Source of the DNA: Halobacteriovoraceae bacterium
GTDB lineage: Bacteria > Bdellovibrionota > Bacteriovoracia > Bacteriovoracales > Bacteriovoracaceae
Length of the DNA: 64,000 nucleotides
Direction: 5' to 3'
Assembly (NCBI GenBank): GCA_002707495.1
Contig: PAMZ01000006.1
Span: 124,001 to 188,000, forward strand
In this document: positions 9,370 to 17,505 of the stretch, piece after piece
How the letters are laid out: each line of letters starts with the position of its first letter
How positions within the stretch are numbered: position 1 is the stretch's first letter
Program-made: the position numbers and the translations under genes
Notes under the pieces: generated by a model
Seen by the model: the letters and a program-made list of their open reading frames with translations, nothing else
Told to the model about the DNA's origin: nothing
Databases searched by the model: none

Positions 9370-11306
9370 CTGTTTAATTTACCAGTTGTTCCAGATCTCC
9401 CGTCAATTACCTTAATCGTCCAGTCCCCTTGGGCATTTTCACCATAAAATGCGTGTGAAGCTAAAACGAAGTTTAAATTTTTGTCATTATCTAATAATAA
9501 ACTATTATTTATATTTAAGAGAATACTTTTTGTTCTTTGAGAAGAAGTTTCAGGCCCTGTAAGTTCGATCCCGATTTCTCCCGGTTCATCATGAGAAATA
9601 TTAACCTTAATTTGAACCGATTCAACAGTAAGATTATCACTGAGGGTTATTGTATTCGTAACACCAGCAGAAGAGTTATCGGGTATATTGGCATTAGGCT
9701 GAGCGCTATAGCCTGAGGTATTAAAATTTGAGTTCGTCTCTACTAGTGAGCCTAAACTTGAACTATATATTTTAGCCGCGGCAACTGCTGCTTCTGCGTC
9801 CACGAGCCCAAATCCATAAAAGTTATTAAACCAATACCCGGCGCGATTTTCAACCCACCCGAGTTCATACTCGTGACCGGAAAGATTTAAACTTGTACAA
9901 CCACCAATAACATTTGAAGGGTGCACTTTACCGAAAAGATTGTCGTCATGATCTGGGTCAATTTTCTTGGATGTATTCGCAAAAATATGTTTAATATCTC
10001 TTTGCTTTAAGGCCGGATTAGCCTCAAGCATTAAAGCTATAACGCCGGAGACAACCGGAGCGGCTGAACTTGTTCCGTTCATAGTAGATGTATAATGACA
10101 ACGATCATTTAGCGGATGCTGATATTCAAAATCATTGAGAGGGTTTGAACTTGCTGCTGAATAACCTCGAAAACAAGTTGGTAGATCAGTGGTAATTATA
10201 GCTGGATAGGATATTCCAAATTCACCTCCTGGTGCCGTTACCCATAAATTTGATCCTACATTAGAATATGAGGCCTTTCCACCACTAGCATTAACCGCTC
10301 CTACAACTATCATATGAGGGGATTCATTTTCAAAGGGCATATTTGCATTATGAGAAGCACATGTATTCCCACTGGAAAGAATAAATTCATTTCCTGCGGC
10401 TTTAATATAAAACTTTTGCTCGTTTAAAACTTGATGTTTGATATGATCCAAGTAATCAGGATCAGACAATGTGTCTTGATAGAGAACATCGCCATATGAA
10501 TAATTAAAAATATCAAAATCTCCAGAGGCTTGGGAAATGAGAAGCGCAGTGCTTTGAGTAGAGTCTAGAAATTGAAATATGGCAGTTTTGGCTTTTGGTG
10601 CCACACCGATAGAGCCTCGATTATTCCACCCCATTGAGTTGATAATTCCCGCGACTGCTGTCCCATGGGCATTAGTAGGTACAGGATCCCCAATAAAAGG
10701 GCTATTTAAAGAGTAATCCCGATGAAATCCTGAAAGCATATTTAAATAAAGGTCATCATGGTTAATTTCTCCACCAGAGTCTGAAACCACAAGTCTAACT
10801 CCTTCTCCATAAATACCTTCTTTAAAAACTTCGTGCACATTTATATCAACTCCAGCCTTACCTGCAGCAATAGCAAAGTTTTTCTGACCATTGTTTCTGA
10901 GATGCCAGGCATGCAGCCTTAAGGGGTCACCATTAATGGCAATAGAGATTTTCGTCTCAACAGTTGATGAATCTGATATATTAGTAGCAATCAGTGTGAT
11001 GTTTTCAAAAATGCCACTTATCTCGGCCTCCCCCGTTAACTCTCCAGTGAGTGAATTTATTTGTAAAAATGAGGGTGCATTACTATAGGAAAAAGTATGG
11101 CCGGTGCTGACATCCTGTGGAAATTTATCTAATGGATCAAAACTAAAATCTTTTCCTTCACTGGTAGAAAAATCGGCTTCAAAAATAATGGGTGCAGCAG
11201 GACTATAAGGTCCCTCATTTCCCCTTGGACTCGTAGTTGAACCTTCTTCTCCACCACAACTGATAAATATGATAAAAATAAGAAATGGAGTTAAAAATCT
11301 GATCAT
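9342..11306 (-). CDS. Subtilisin-like serine protease lipoprotein with Ig-like and P domains
   Basis: Secreted S8-family protease. The frame is open from 11339, but ATG at 11306 gives MIRFLTPFLIFIIFISCGG, a lipoprotein signal with a lipobox Cys, so I choose it. Next comes a cadherin/Ig-like 'putative Ig' segment with a FSYSNAPSFL and GELTG pattern (about residues 45-125). The S8 domain follows, with Asp in VVSDSGGEINHDD, His in NAHGTAVAGI and Ser in NGTSSAAPVVSGV. The C-terminal 130 residues look like a proprotein-convertase P domain (ESVQIKVNISHDEPGEIGI, GDWTIKVID, LNSWSINILGH). No I9 pro-region is obvious. Probably anchored on the outer membrane or surface; a role in prey or environmental protein digestion is inference. 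Confidence 0.9.
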   Translation of the reverse strand: MIRFLTPFLIFIIFISCGGEEGSTTSPRGNEGPYSPAAPIIFEADFSTSEGKDFSFDPLDKFPQDVSTGHTFSYSNAPSFLQINSLTGELTGEAEISGIFENITLIATNISDSSTVETKISIAINGDPLRLHAWHLRNNGQKNFAIAAGKAGVDINVHEVFKEGIYGEGVRLVVSDSGGEINHDDLYLNMLSGFHRDYSLNSPFIGDPVPTNAHGTAVAGIINSMGWNNRGSIGVAPKAKTAIFQFLDSTQSTALLISQASGDFDIFNYSYGDVLYQDTLSDPDYLDHIKHQVLNEQKFYIKAAGNEFILSSGNTCASHNANMPFENESPHMIVVGAVNASGGKASYSNVGSNLWVTAPGGEFGISYPAIITTDLPTCFRGYSAASSNPLNDFEYQHPLNDRCHYTSTMNGTSSAAPVVSGVIALMLEANPALKQRDIKHIFANTSKKIDPDHDDNLFGKVHPSNVIGGCTSLNLSGHEYELGWVENRAGYWFNNFYGFGLVDAEAAVAAAKIYSSSLGSLVETNSNFNTSGYSAQPNANIPDNSSAGVTNTITLSDNLTVESVQIKVNISHDEPGEIGIELTGPETSSQRTKSILLNINNSLLLDNDKNLNFVLASHAFYGENAQGDWTIKVIDGRSGTTGKLNSWSINILGH

Positions 11307-11426
11307 CACAATTATTTTACGACAGTTTAAAGCCTGCACTTAAATTACCGCTAAACATTGAAAATAAGGGGCATTTGATGCCTATAAGAAATTGTATATG
11401 CCAAGAATTTAAGCCTCTATAACGGC

Positions 11427-12170
11427 TTATTGTTCGCTTCTTGCACCTTTTAGAATTTCAATAGTCGCTCTTCTTACTTTTGAATGTTTAGAAGCAGATT
11501 CATAGGCAATCTGAAGTTCTTCTAAATCGTTAAATTTATATAGAATGACATTTATATGTGAATACTCTTCAACAACCTGATAGGCTTGGTTAAAGATTTC
11601 ATCTCTATCATTGATGTCTTCGAGTTTTACTTTTAAGACTTTTGTAACGATTGCATAAGTATTTGAACGAGTATCAAGCAAGACCGGGTTAGATTCCACC
11701 ACGGGGGTTTCAGACCTGATCAGATAATGCCCAAGAAAAGACCCAATAATTTGTGGATCACTTGCTTCCCAATCCTTTTTTAAAACTGCATAGACATCAT
11801 CCAAATATGTATAGCTCTCCCCCTGAATATTGAGAGTCTTTTTAGGTACCTCAGAGTCGGGGTTTTTATAACTAGCAGTTACCCTGGACTGAGCCGCAAT
11901 TTTTCGACTATCAAGAGGTCTAATTTCTGAGGTAGTTGAATTCATATTCTTTTTTGATCTATAAGAAGTCTTGGATATTGGTGACGGTTTGGGGGCTTCA
12001 GGCATGGTCTTCAAGCTAATCTTGCCTTCATCTCCTTCTGACTTATCTGCTGCAGGTTCTCTTTGTGCATTTTGTTGGTAAGATCCAAATTTATCTTGCT
12101 CGAGGTTAAGTAGATAATAAACTCCTCCCCCTAGACTTAAAACACTCAATATCACCATCCAGCCTTTCAT
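11427..12170 (-). CDS. Hypothetical single-pass membrane protein with disordered linker
   Basis: No family recognised. It has 247 residues. Residues 4-20 form one hydrophobic segment (MVILSVLSLGGGVYYLL) that can act as an uncleaved anchor. Residues 25-110 are low-complexity, rich in Lys, Ser, Pro and Gln. Residues 112-245 look folded, with mixed alpha/beta pattern and a final helix-rich part ending in ATIEILKGARSEQ. This arrangement suggests an inner-membrane anchor with the folded domain in the periplasm. The gene is divergent from the 12.26 kb gene, with about 90-110 bases between them holding both promoters. Confidence 0.65.
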   Translation of the reverse strand: MKGWMVILSVLSLGGGVYYLLNLEQDKFGSYQQNAQREPAADKSEGDEGKISLKTMPEAPKPSPISKTSYRSKKNMNSTTSEIRPLDSRKIAAQSRVTASYKNPDSEVPKKTLNIQGESYTYLDDVYAVLKKDWEASDPQIIGSFLGHYLIRSETPVVESNPVLLDTRSNTYAIVTKVLKVKLEDINDRDEIFNQAYQVVEEYSHINVILYKFNDLEELQIAYESASKHSKVRRATIEILKGARSEQ

Positions 12171-12258
12171 GTTAGATTTTTCGGTTAACTCTCTATCTCA
12201 CTAAATAAAAACTTGATGAGAAGACTTTTCTTCCTCTATCTCTCAAGTTCAGGCGGGA

Positions 12259-12741
12259 TTGCCCGATAAGATCAGTATGGAAAAGCCTCTAGCAAAACTT
12301 ACTAAAGAAAATCACCTCAATAATCTTTTGGATGGACTGCCACTTTTAACTACTTTATATGGGGTTAACTGTCTTATGGCCCACTACTTTATTGAAGGGA
12401 TCAATATACAAATGTTTGCCTTATCTTTGGGCTTTATGTTGATAGCTTTCGTATGCGGGCTTTTCGTCTATGATAAGTATCATCACGTACTTCTTTATGA
12501 TCAATATATGCTTATCTACTTTCAACCACTCGGTTTTGCTAAAAAAATTCCTTATTCGAATATTTCAAAAGTCCTTACTGTTAGTGAGGAAACTCAATTC
12601 AGCTCTTTATTGATAAAACTTAAAAGCAAAAGAAGCATCTCTGTTCATTTTGTTGATCACCCTACCCATGCCAAAAAATTCATCGATGAAATGGTAGGGA
12701 TTAATCGTTTGACTGAGGATGTTTTTGACAAAGCTGCATAA
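12259..12741 (+). CDS. Hypothetical small membrane protein (two helices plus PH-like domain)
   Basis: Up to 160 residues. The frame can start at TTG 12259 or ATG 12277 (MEKPLAKL); neither has a well-spaced ribosome site, so the start is unsettled. Two adjacent hydrophobic segments span about residues 28-75, followed by a beta-rich segment (VLLYDQYMLIYFQPLGFAKKIPY and similar) resembling bacterial PH-domain membrane proteins. That resemblance is a pattern impression only. The 3' end overlaps the convergent esterase gene by about 40 bases, which is more than usual and means one of the two termini could be regulated by antisense transcription. Confidence 0.6.
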   Translation: MPDKISMEKPLAKLTKENHLNNLLDGLPLLTTLYGVNCLMAHYFIEGINIQMFALSLGFMLIAFVCGLFVYDKYHHVLLYDQYMLIYFQPLGFAKKIPYSNISKVLTVSEETQFSSLLIKLKSKRSISVHFVDHPTHAKKFIDEMVGINRLTEDVFDKAA

Positions 12742-13402
12742 ACTTGGCCCATTGATTAAGAAGATCCATAGGTATTTCGTGTTGTCCTTGAAAAGCATTG
12801 AATTCTACTGAAAACCCATGCTCTTTAAAAACTTTTTCCAATTCTCGAGCGCCATCAAAGCTTAGGATCGGATCCTGGTGCCCATGAGATTGAAAGATAG
12901 GAATACTATTTTGTTGTTGGCAGGATCGTAAACTAACTTCTAATTTATTTTTATGAATCAGATTTCCGGAAAATAGGGTTACACCCATTAATTTTGCTTC
13001 CACTCTCGAGATCAGGTGGGAGCTCAACATCGCCCCTTGTGAAAATCCTCCTAGCATTATTTTTTTATAAGGAAGCTCATGAATAAAATTGGCCACAAGA
13101 TCAATAACCTCATCCAATCCCTCTGGCTCAACCAAGCTTAAATCTCGATGATGACCTGTCATCATTGCACTTTGGAGAGCTTGCTCATCAATCGGAAACC
13201 ACGCCCTAGACATCTCCCCCATAAGACTTAAAACTCCTTGAGGAAAGTACCAATCAAACGACGAACTAAACTGATGCAACCCATATAAATCCATCATAGA
13301 AGCACCATACCCATGTATCATCACGGCGCCGCAATCTGCGTCATTTTTTTTGGCCAGGTAATCGAGAGAAGACGTATTATATTTATAAGTGTATTTTTGC
13401 AT
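12701..13402 (-). CDS. Alpha/beta hydrolase, phospholipase/carboxylesterase type
   Basis: Cytoplasmic serine esterase of 233 residues related to the phospholipase/carboxylesterase family. The catalytic triad is visible: nucleophile Ser in GGFSQGAML, Asp in HGHQDPILSF and His in FQGQHEIPMD. HGYGASMMDL near residue 31 supplies the oxyanion hole. ATG at 13402 follows an AAAGGTG-type ribosome site. No signal peptide. It faces the small membrane-protein gene at 12.26 kb and is divergent from the EamA gene at 13432, with under 30 bases between starts. Likely substrates are short-chain or acyl-thioesters; this is not resolvable from sequence. Confidence 0.85.
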   Translation of the reverse strand: MQKYTYKYNTSSLDYLAKKNDADCGAVMIHGYGASMMDLYGLHQFSSSFDWYFPQGVLSLMGEMSRAWFPIDEQALQSAMMTGHHRDLSLVEPEGLDEVIDLVANFIHELPYKKIMLGGFSQGAMLSSHLISRVEAKLMGVTLFSGNLIHKNKLEVSLRSCQQQNSIPIFQSHGHQDPILSFDGARELEKVFKEHGFSVEFNAFQGQHEIPMDLLNQWAKFMQLCQKHPQSND

Positions 13403-13431
13403 TTCACCTTTATAAATGATGGAACCTATTC

Positions 13432-14262
13432 ATGTCAAAAGGCATAACCTATATCCTTATTGCCAGTTTATTTTTTGCCTTAATCAATGGTCTGGTAAAG
13501 TTCCTAAAGGGCATCCCTGCGATTGAAATTGTCTTCTTTCGTTCAATGGTGACTTTAATCCTCTCTGGAGCTCTCGTCTTAAAGAACAAAGAGAAGATCT
13601 TTCCCAAAGAAACTCCGCTACTCCTTGCTCGCGGAGTTGCAGGAGGGATTGCACTTATTCTCTATTTCAACTCAATTCATATGATGCCTTTAGCTACTGC
13701 GGTGACGATTCTTTATTTGGCCCCTATCTTCACTCTCATCTTTGCCATATTTCTTCTTAAAGAAAGCCCAGACAAAAGACAGTGGCCTTTTATTATTTTG
13801 TGTTTTGTAGGAATCGTTTTAATGAAGAACTACGATGAGAGAGTTTCTCTCATTGGAGTTTTGATGGCGACTATTGCAGCTATGTTTGCAGGTCTCGCCT
13901 ATAATATTATTCGGATGCTAAAAGGCAAAGCTTCTACTCAGCTGGTTATTTTCTATTTTCCTTTGGTCACAATTCCTCTTTGTTTACCCTGGCTCATTCC
14001 TCAATGGAAGAGTCCCAGTTTTTCTGAACTGTGTTTATTGATTCTGATTGGTTTAGCAACTCAAGTTGCACAAGTGTTTATGACTAAAGCCTATATGCTG
14101 GAGCCTGCATCAAAAATTACTCATTTTAACTACCTGACAAGTTTTTACGCCTGGCTCACCGGGATTATATTTTTTAATGAATACCTCAATACATTGAGTC
14201 TGATAGGACTCAGCTTTGTCTTCATTGGAATTTATTTTTCAACAAAATTTTCTTCCCGCTAG
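13432..14262 (+). CDS. EamA/DMT-superfamily transporter
   Basis: A 276-residue inner-membrane exporter or permease with ten hydrophobic helices in two EamA repeats (about residues 4-130 and 145-273). Motifs include NGLVKFLKGIPAIEIVFFRS near the N-terminus and PLATAVTILYLAPIFT, typical of this family. ATG at 13432 lies only 29 bases from the divergent esterase start, so the promoters overlap. Weak similarity to the EamA protein at 8449 in fold only; they do not look like recent duplicates. Substrate unknown. Confidence 0.88.
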   Translation: MSKGITYILIASLFFALINGLVKFLKGIPAIEIVFFRSMVTLILSGALVLKNKEKIFPKETPLLLARGVAGGIALILYFNSIHMMPLATAVTILYLAPIFTLIFAIFLLKESPDKRQWPFIILCFVGIVLMKNYDERVSLIGVLMATIAAMFAGLAYNIIRMLKGKASTQLVIFYFPLVTIPLCLPWLIPQWKSPSFSELCLLILIGLATQVAQVFMTKAYMLEPASKITHFNYLTSFYAWLTGIIFFNEYLNTLSLIGLSFVFIGIYFSTKFSSR

Positions 14263-14274
14263 TCCTAACCTCCT

Positions 14275-14868
14275 CTACTTTGGTTCTTGTTTTTTCGGCA
14301 AAGCCTTTGCTACAAATTCATTCAAATGCTTCTTGATCATTTGAACCTCAGCTTTAGCTCCTGGCGCTTTAGCATTGATTCTTTGAAGCATTTGAGTGAT
14401 TTGATGATCCAAAACTTTAGCATTAGAGACGTACTCTACTAAAAAGTGTTTTTCCGCCTCTGCAATTGCCACCTTAACTTCGGCCTGTTGCTCGATAAGA
14501 CGGATTTTGTCTTGTAATGCTTGGACTTGTGCTTTGAGCTCACTAACATCCTCTGAGTAGTTTTGACTTGGCGTAGGCTTAACTTGACTCGAAGGACGCG
14601 CTTGAGGCACGGGTCTTGCTTTTTTTGCATCATTTATATTTGCCACGTTTGGCTTTGAATTTGAATTTGAGTTTGAATTAGAATTTGGTGTAGGTCGCGC
14701 TTTAGGTGTTGGGTTTGGAGTAGGTTTTTTACGTACTTCCCCACCTGCCTCTGCTTGAGGTGACTCCGGAGAAGCGGAGAACGTAAGATCGACGTCTACA
14801 TCGAGAGCATCACCCTTTTTCTCTTCTTCCTCATCCTCGAACTCGAGGTCTAAGTCTTCTATTGCCAT
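14275..14868 (-). CDS. Hypothetical protein with Asn-Ser/Pro repeat linker and coiled coil
   Basis: No known family. It has 197 residues. Residues 1-22 are very acidic (DLDLEFEDEEEEKKGD). Residues 45-98 are a Pro/Lys/Asn/Ser linker including five Asn-Ser dipeptides encoded by a hexanucleotide repeat at 14654-14683. Residues 105-197 are heptad-rich (ELKAQVQALQDKIRLIEQQAEVKVAIAEA), predicting a coiled coil, ending basic. No signal peptide or membrane segment is seen. The acidic head, flexible linker and helical tail resemble cytoplasmic scaffold or assembly proteins. ATG at 14868 is divergent to the degenerate receiver gene. Confidence 0.65.
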   Translation of the reverse strand: MAIEDLDLEFEDEEEEKKGDALDVDVDLTFSASPESPQAEAGGEVRKKPTPNPTPKARPTPNSNSNSNSNSKPNVANINDAKKARPVPQARPSSQVKPTPSQNYSEDVSELKAQVQALQDKIRLIEQQAEVKVAIAEAEKHFLVEYVSNAKVLDHQITQMLQRINAKAPGAKAEVQMIKKHLNEFVAKALPKKQEPK

Positions 14869-15010
14869 TTAATAACCTACGCCTTAGGGAAATCTTAATC
14901 CCCTATGTCTATTCGGTAGGTTGCGAGGAAAACTTAAAATATTTATAGAGTATTTTAGTCTAGTTAGAATTGAGGTTTGTAATATCAGCACTTTAAGTTA
15001 CTATAAACTT

Positions 15011-15541
15011 ATGCAAAATGAAGATGAAGATGAAGCTACGGTGGTTTTAGATTTTAAGGCCATGCAAGAAGACCTGAAATCCTCAGAGGACTTAAATGAG
15101 CCCGATCTAGAGTTTAATATAGATAATCTTATCGGAGACAATGAGTCCCCAAATCAATCGTCTACAGGACATGCCTACGACTTCAATATTTATTTATTTG
15201 ATTATAAAGATGATTATTTTGCTAAAAATTTTCAAATTTTAGGCATGGAACAAGGTTTAGGACTACTAAACCAGCTTGATGAACTAAATAAAACCCTAAC
15301 AAGCGATCCTGAGTGCTTGATTACCTTTTATTATAACCAGGAACCCAAGGCCATTAACCAACTCTCGGCCCAAATTCGGCGTAAATTTAGCAAAGCTAGG
15401 ACTTTAATAATAGCTAATAAATTGTCTCCCAAAAAAGCTCAGGCCCATGCAGAAAGCAAATATGGAGCAGATGCTTATCTATCTCATCCTTTTGAAGCCA
15501 AGGAATTTCATAAAGTCGTTAAAGAGATAAATTGGGAATAA
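15011..15541 (+). CDS. Degenerate receiver-like protein
   Basis: The frame is open from TTG 14921, but ATG 15011 (MQNEDEDEATVVLDF) is the first credible start; the upstream 30 codons look non-coding. About 176 residues. Residues 1-50 are acidic and probably unstructured. Residues 55-176 follow the order of a CheY-like receiver (FNIYLFDY, TLIIANKLSPKKAQAHAESKYGADAYLSHPFEAKEF). Where true receivers have a phospho-acceptor Asp and a Lys-Pro loop, this one shows LITFYYN and SHPF, so it is probably an unphosphorylated pseudo-receiver. It may bind partners constitutively. Assignment rests on the ADAYLSHPFEAKEF pattern only. Confidence 0.6.
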   Translation: MQNEDEDEATVVLDFKAMQEDLKSSEDLNEPDLEFNIDNLIGDNESPNQSSTGHAYDFNIYLFDYKDDYFAKNFQILGMEQGLGLLNQLDELNKTLTSDPECLITFYYNQEPKAINQLSAQIRRKFSKARTLIIANKLSPKKAQAHAESKYGADAYLSHPFEAKEFHKVVKEINWE

Positions 15542-15546
15542 AAAAA

Positions 15547-15586
15547 CCAGTAATAAATATTCTCAATAGAAAATATTTATTACTGG
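15547..15586. terminator. Perfect 15-bp AT-rich stem-loop
   Basis: Arms 15547-15561 and 15572-15586 are exact reverse complements (CCAGTAATAAATATT and its complement) with a 10-base loop. Six A residues precede it on the plus strand, so read on the minus strand the stem is followed by TTTTTT, the form of an intrinsic terminator. On the plus strand it lies directly after the degenerate receiver stop codon and may stabilise that 3' end. No minus-strand gene ends here. Confidence 0.6.
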
Positions 15587-15756
15587 GAGGAAACAAGGAA
15601 AAAAGCAACTAATCCCTTGTAGGACATTTATACCGCTTATTGAGATAGAAATAAATCGGCAAAAATCAAAGAATTTAAAATGACAAGAAAATCGGTGATT
15701 TAATGTAAGGCATACTTTCTTGACTAAGTGCTTAGTAAGACATTTAATCAAGTATT

Positions 15757-17505
15757 ATGAAATATAAACTACTGAAATCTCATATCTCTACAAGTTTTTT
15801 TATTTACTCTACCTGCCTCTTCGCAATACTCAATTTTAAAGCATTCGCGAGCCCCGATTGGAGTGCATCTGCCACGCTTCCAGGTAATATTGAGTGCCAC
15901 GAAGTTCACGGAAAAGAAGTCTGCCTTTCGGATGGAAACAGGGCCAATATTTGGCAAGCGTCAGATCAAGAATGGGAAAAACTCGTAAAAAGAGGTGCTG
16001 AGCATGCTCTTAATTACCCGGTTGAGATCACCCGCTTACAACTTCCAAAAACTTCGATGGATAAATTTTTTCAAAGTGACTCATCCTCACCTCTAAGAAG
16101 ATTTGTTTTTAGAATTGCAAGAGGACTTACCCAATTTAAAAGTTTTGATGCCATCTACCAATGGTTAGGGCTACATGAATTTCCCGAGACGACAGCTGAA
16201 TATGGGCCCAATTATATTCCTCCATTTAATGGAACCGCGCGAGAAGCAATGGGCGTCTCGGTTTTTAACCATAATGGGTATCAAGGACTCTCTTTTAGCT
16301 GTGCCGCCTGTCATAGCTCAAACCTTTTTGGAACCAAAGTCATGGGACTTACCAATAGATTTCCACGAGCAAATGAAGCCTTTGTTATGGGAAAGAGTAT
16401 CCTCTCTAAAACTCCTACCTTTATTTTTAGAACTCTCGTCAACCCGCCAGAAGAAGATGTAAAAATCTTCAATGAAGCCAAAACGGCAATGAAATATGTA
16501 CGAGTCAAGGAACCTATTGCCCTTGGCCTTGATACCTCACTGGCCCAAGTGGGACTTTCTTTAGCTATTAGATCGAAAGACGAATATGCAAGCTTTCCTA
16601 CGGGAAGATTTAGACCACGAGCGAATCCTCTTGATCGCAAACCTGCAGACTCAAAACCTGCCGTTTGGTGGAATCTTAAATACAAAACCAAATGGCTCTC
16701 TGATGCTTCTATTCAATCTGGAAACCCTGTGCACACCAATTTCTTATGGAATGAAATAGGAAGAGGTGCCGATCTTGAAAAACTTGAAACCTGGTTTGAG
16801 ACCAACCAAAGAAAAGTAAAAGAGTTGACTGCTTATGTATTCGCTACTGAAGCACCTGAGTTTAATGACTATTTTCCAGGACAAATCAATATTACCCGTG
16901 CCAAACGAGGACAAAAGCTCTTCTTAAAAAATTGTTCTGGCTGCCATGGAATTTATGAAAAAGCTTGGGATCAATTTGATGATCTGTCATATGAAGAATC
17001 TATAGCAACAGTAAAAGTGCGCTACCACGCAAGAACAATTGTAAAAGATGTTGGTACCGACCCTTTAAGGTATGAAGGAATGAATTATTTTTCCCAAGAC
17101 CTCAATAGGTTACAAATCTCCGAATCAATTGGAACCGTAGTGAAACCCCAAAATGGTTATGTCCCACCACCGCTAGTTGGAATCTGGGCACGATATCCTT
17201 ATTTTCACAATAACTCTGTACCTACCCTCTATGATATTTTACTACCTGATTATAAACGGCCAAAGCGATATGTTTCAGTTCCAGCAATTGATAAGGTCCA
17301 AGACTTTGATAGAGAAAAAAATGGATACCCCAGTCCAGCACTTATTCGAGAACCCTTTCGTTCTGATAGGGAGCACCTCTTTGATACCAGGAAGACAGGT
17401 ATGTCCAATCAAGGGCACACTTCTATGATGCTAGATGAAAATGGTGGGGAAAAGTTTAGCGAAAGTGAGAAGATTGACCTCATTAATTTTCTACAAACGC
17501 TTTAA
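15757..17505 (+). CDS. Exported di-heme c-type cytochrome (peroxidase/RoxA-like)
   Basis: A 582-residue protein with a signal peptide (FFIYSTCLFAILNFKAFAS). Two CxxCH heme c sites are present: C182-H186 (SCAACHSS) and C393-H397 (NCSGCHGIY). The C-terminal GIWARYPYFHNNSVPTLYDIL block is typical of the large di-heme cytochrome superfamily that includes bacterial cytochrome c peroxidases, MauG and the rubber oxygenase RoxA. Length and heme spacing of about 210 residues suggest the RoxA/long-peroxidase branch more than the short CcpA type; I cannot settle the reaction. It stands alone and converges, with no gap, on the FHA gene. Periplasmic location is inferred from heme c and the signal peptide. 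Confidence 0.82.
   Translation: MKYKLLKSHISTSFFIYSTCLFAILNFKAFASPDWSASATLPGNIECHEVHGKEVCLSDGNRANIWQASDQEWEKLVKRGAEHALNYPVEITRLQLPKTSMDKFFQSDSSSPLRRFVFRIARGLTQFKSFDAIYQWLGLHEFPETTAEYGPNYIPPFNGTAREAMGVSVFNHNGYQGLSFSCAACHSSNLFGTKVMGLTNRFPRANEAFVMGKSILSKTPTFIFRTLVNPPEEDVKIFNEAKTAMKYVRVKEPIALGLDTSLAQVGLSLAIRSKDEYASFPTGRFRPRANPLDRKPADSKPAVWWNLKYKTKWLSDASIQSGNPVHTNFLWNEIGRGADLEKLETWFETNQRKVKELTAYVFATEAPEFNDYFPGQINITRAKRGQKLFLKNCSGCHGIYEKAWDQFDDLSYEESIATVKVRYHARTIVKDVGTDPLRYEGMNYFSQDLNRLQISESIGTVVKPQNGYVPPPLVGIWARYPYFHNNSVPTLYDILLPDYKRPKRYVSVPAIDKVQDFDREKNGYPSPALIREPFRSDREHLFDTRKTGMSNQGHTSMMLDENGGEKFSESEKIDLINFLQTL

Noticed and set aside
14921..15010. Upstream extension of the degenerate receiver frame from TTG
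   Set aside because: Unlike protein in composition and no ribosome site; ATG 15011 gives a normal protein.
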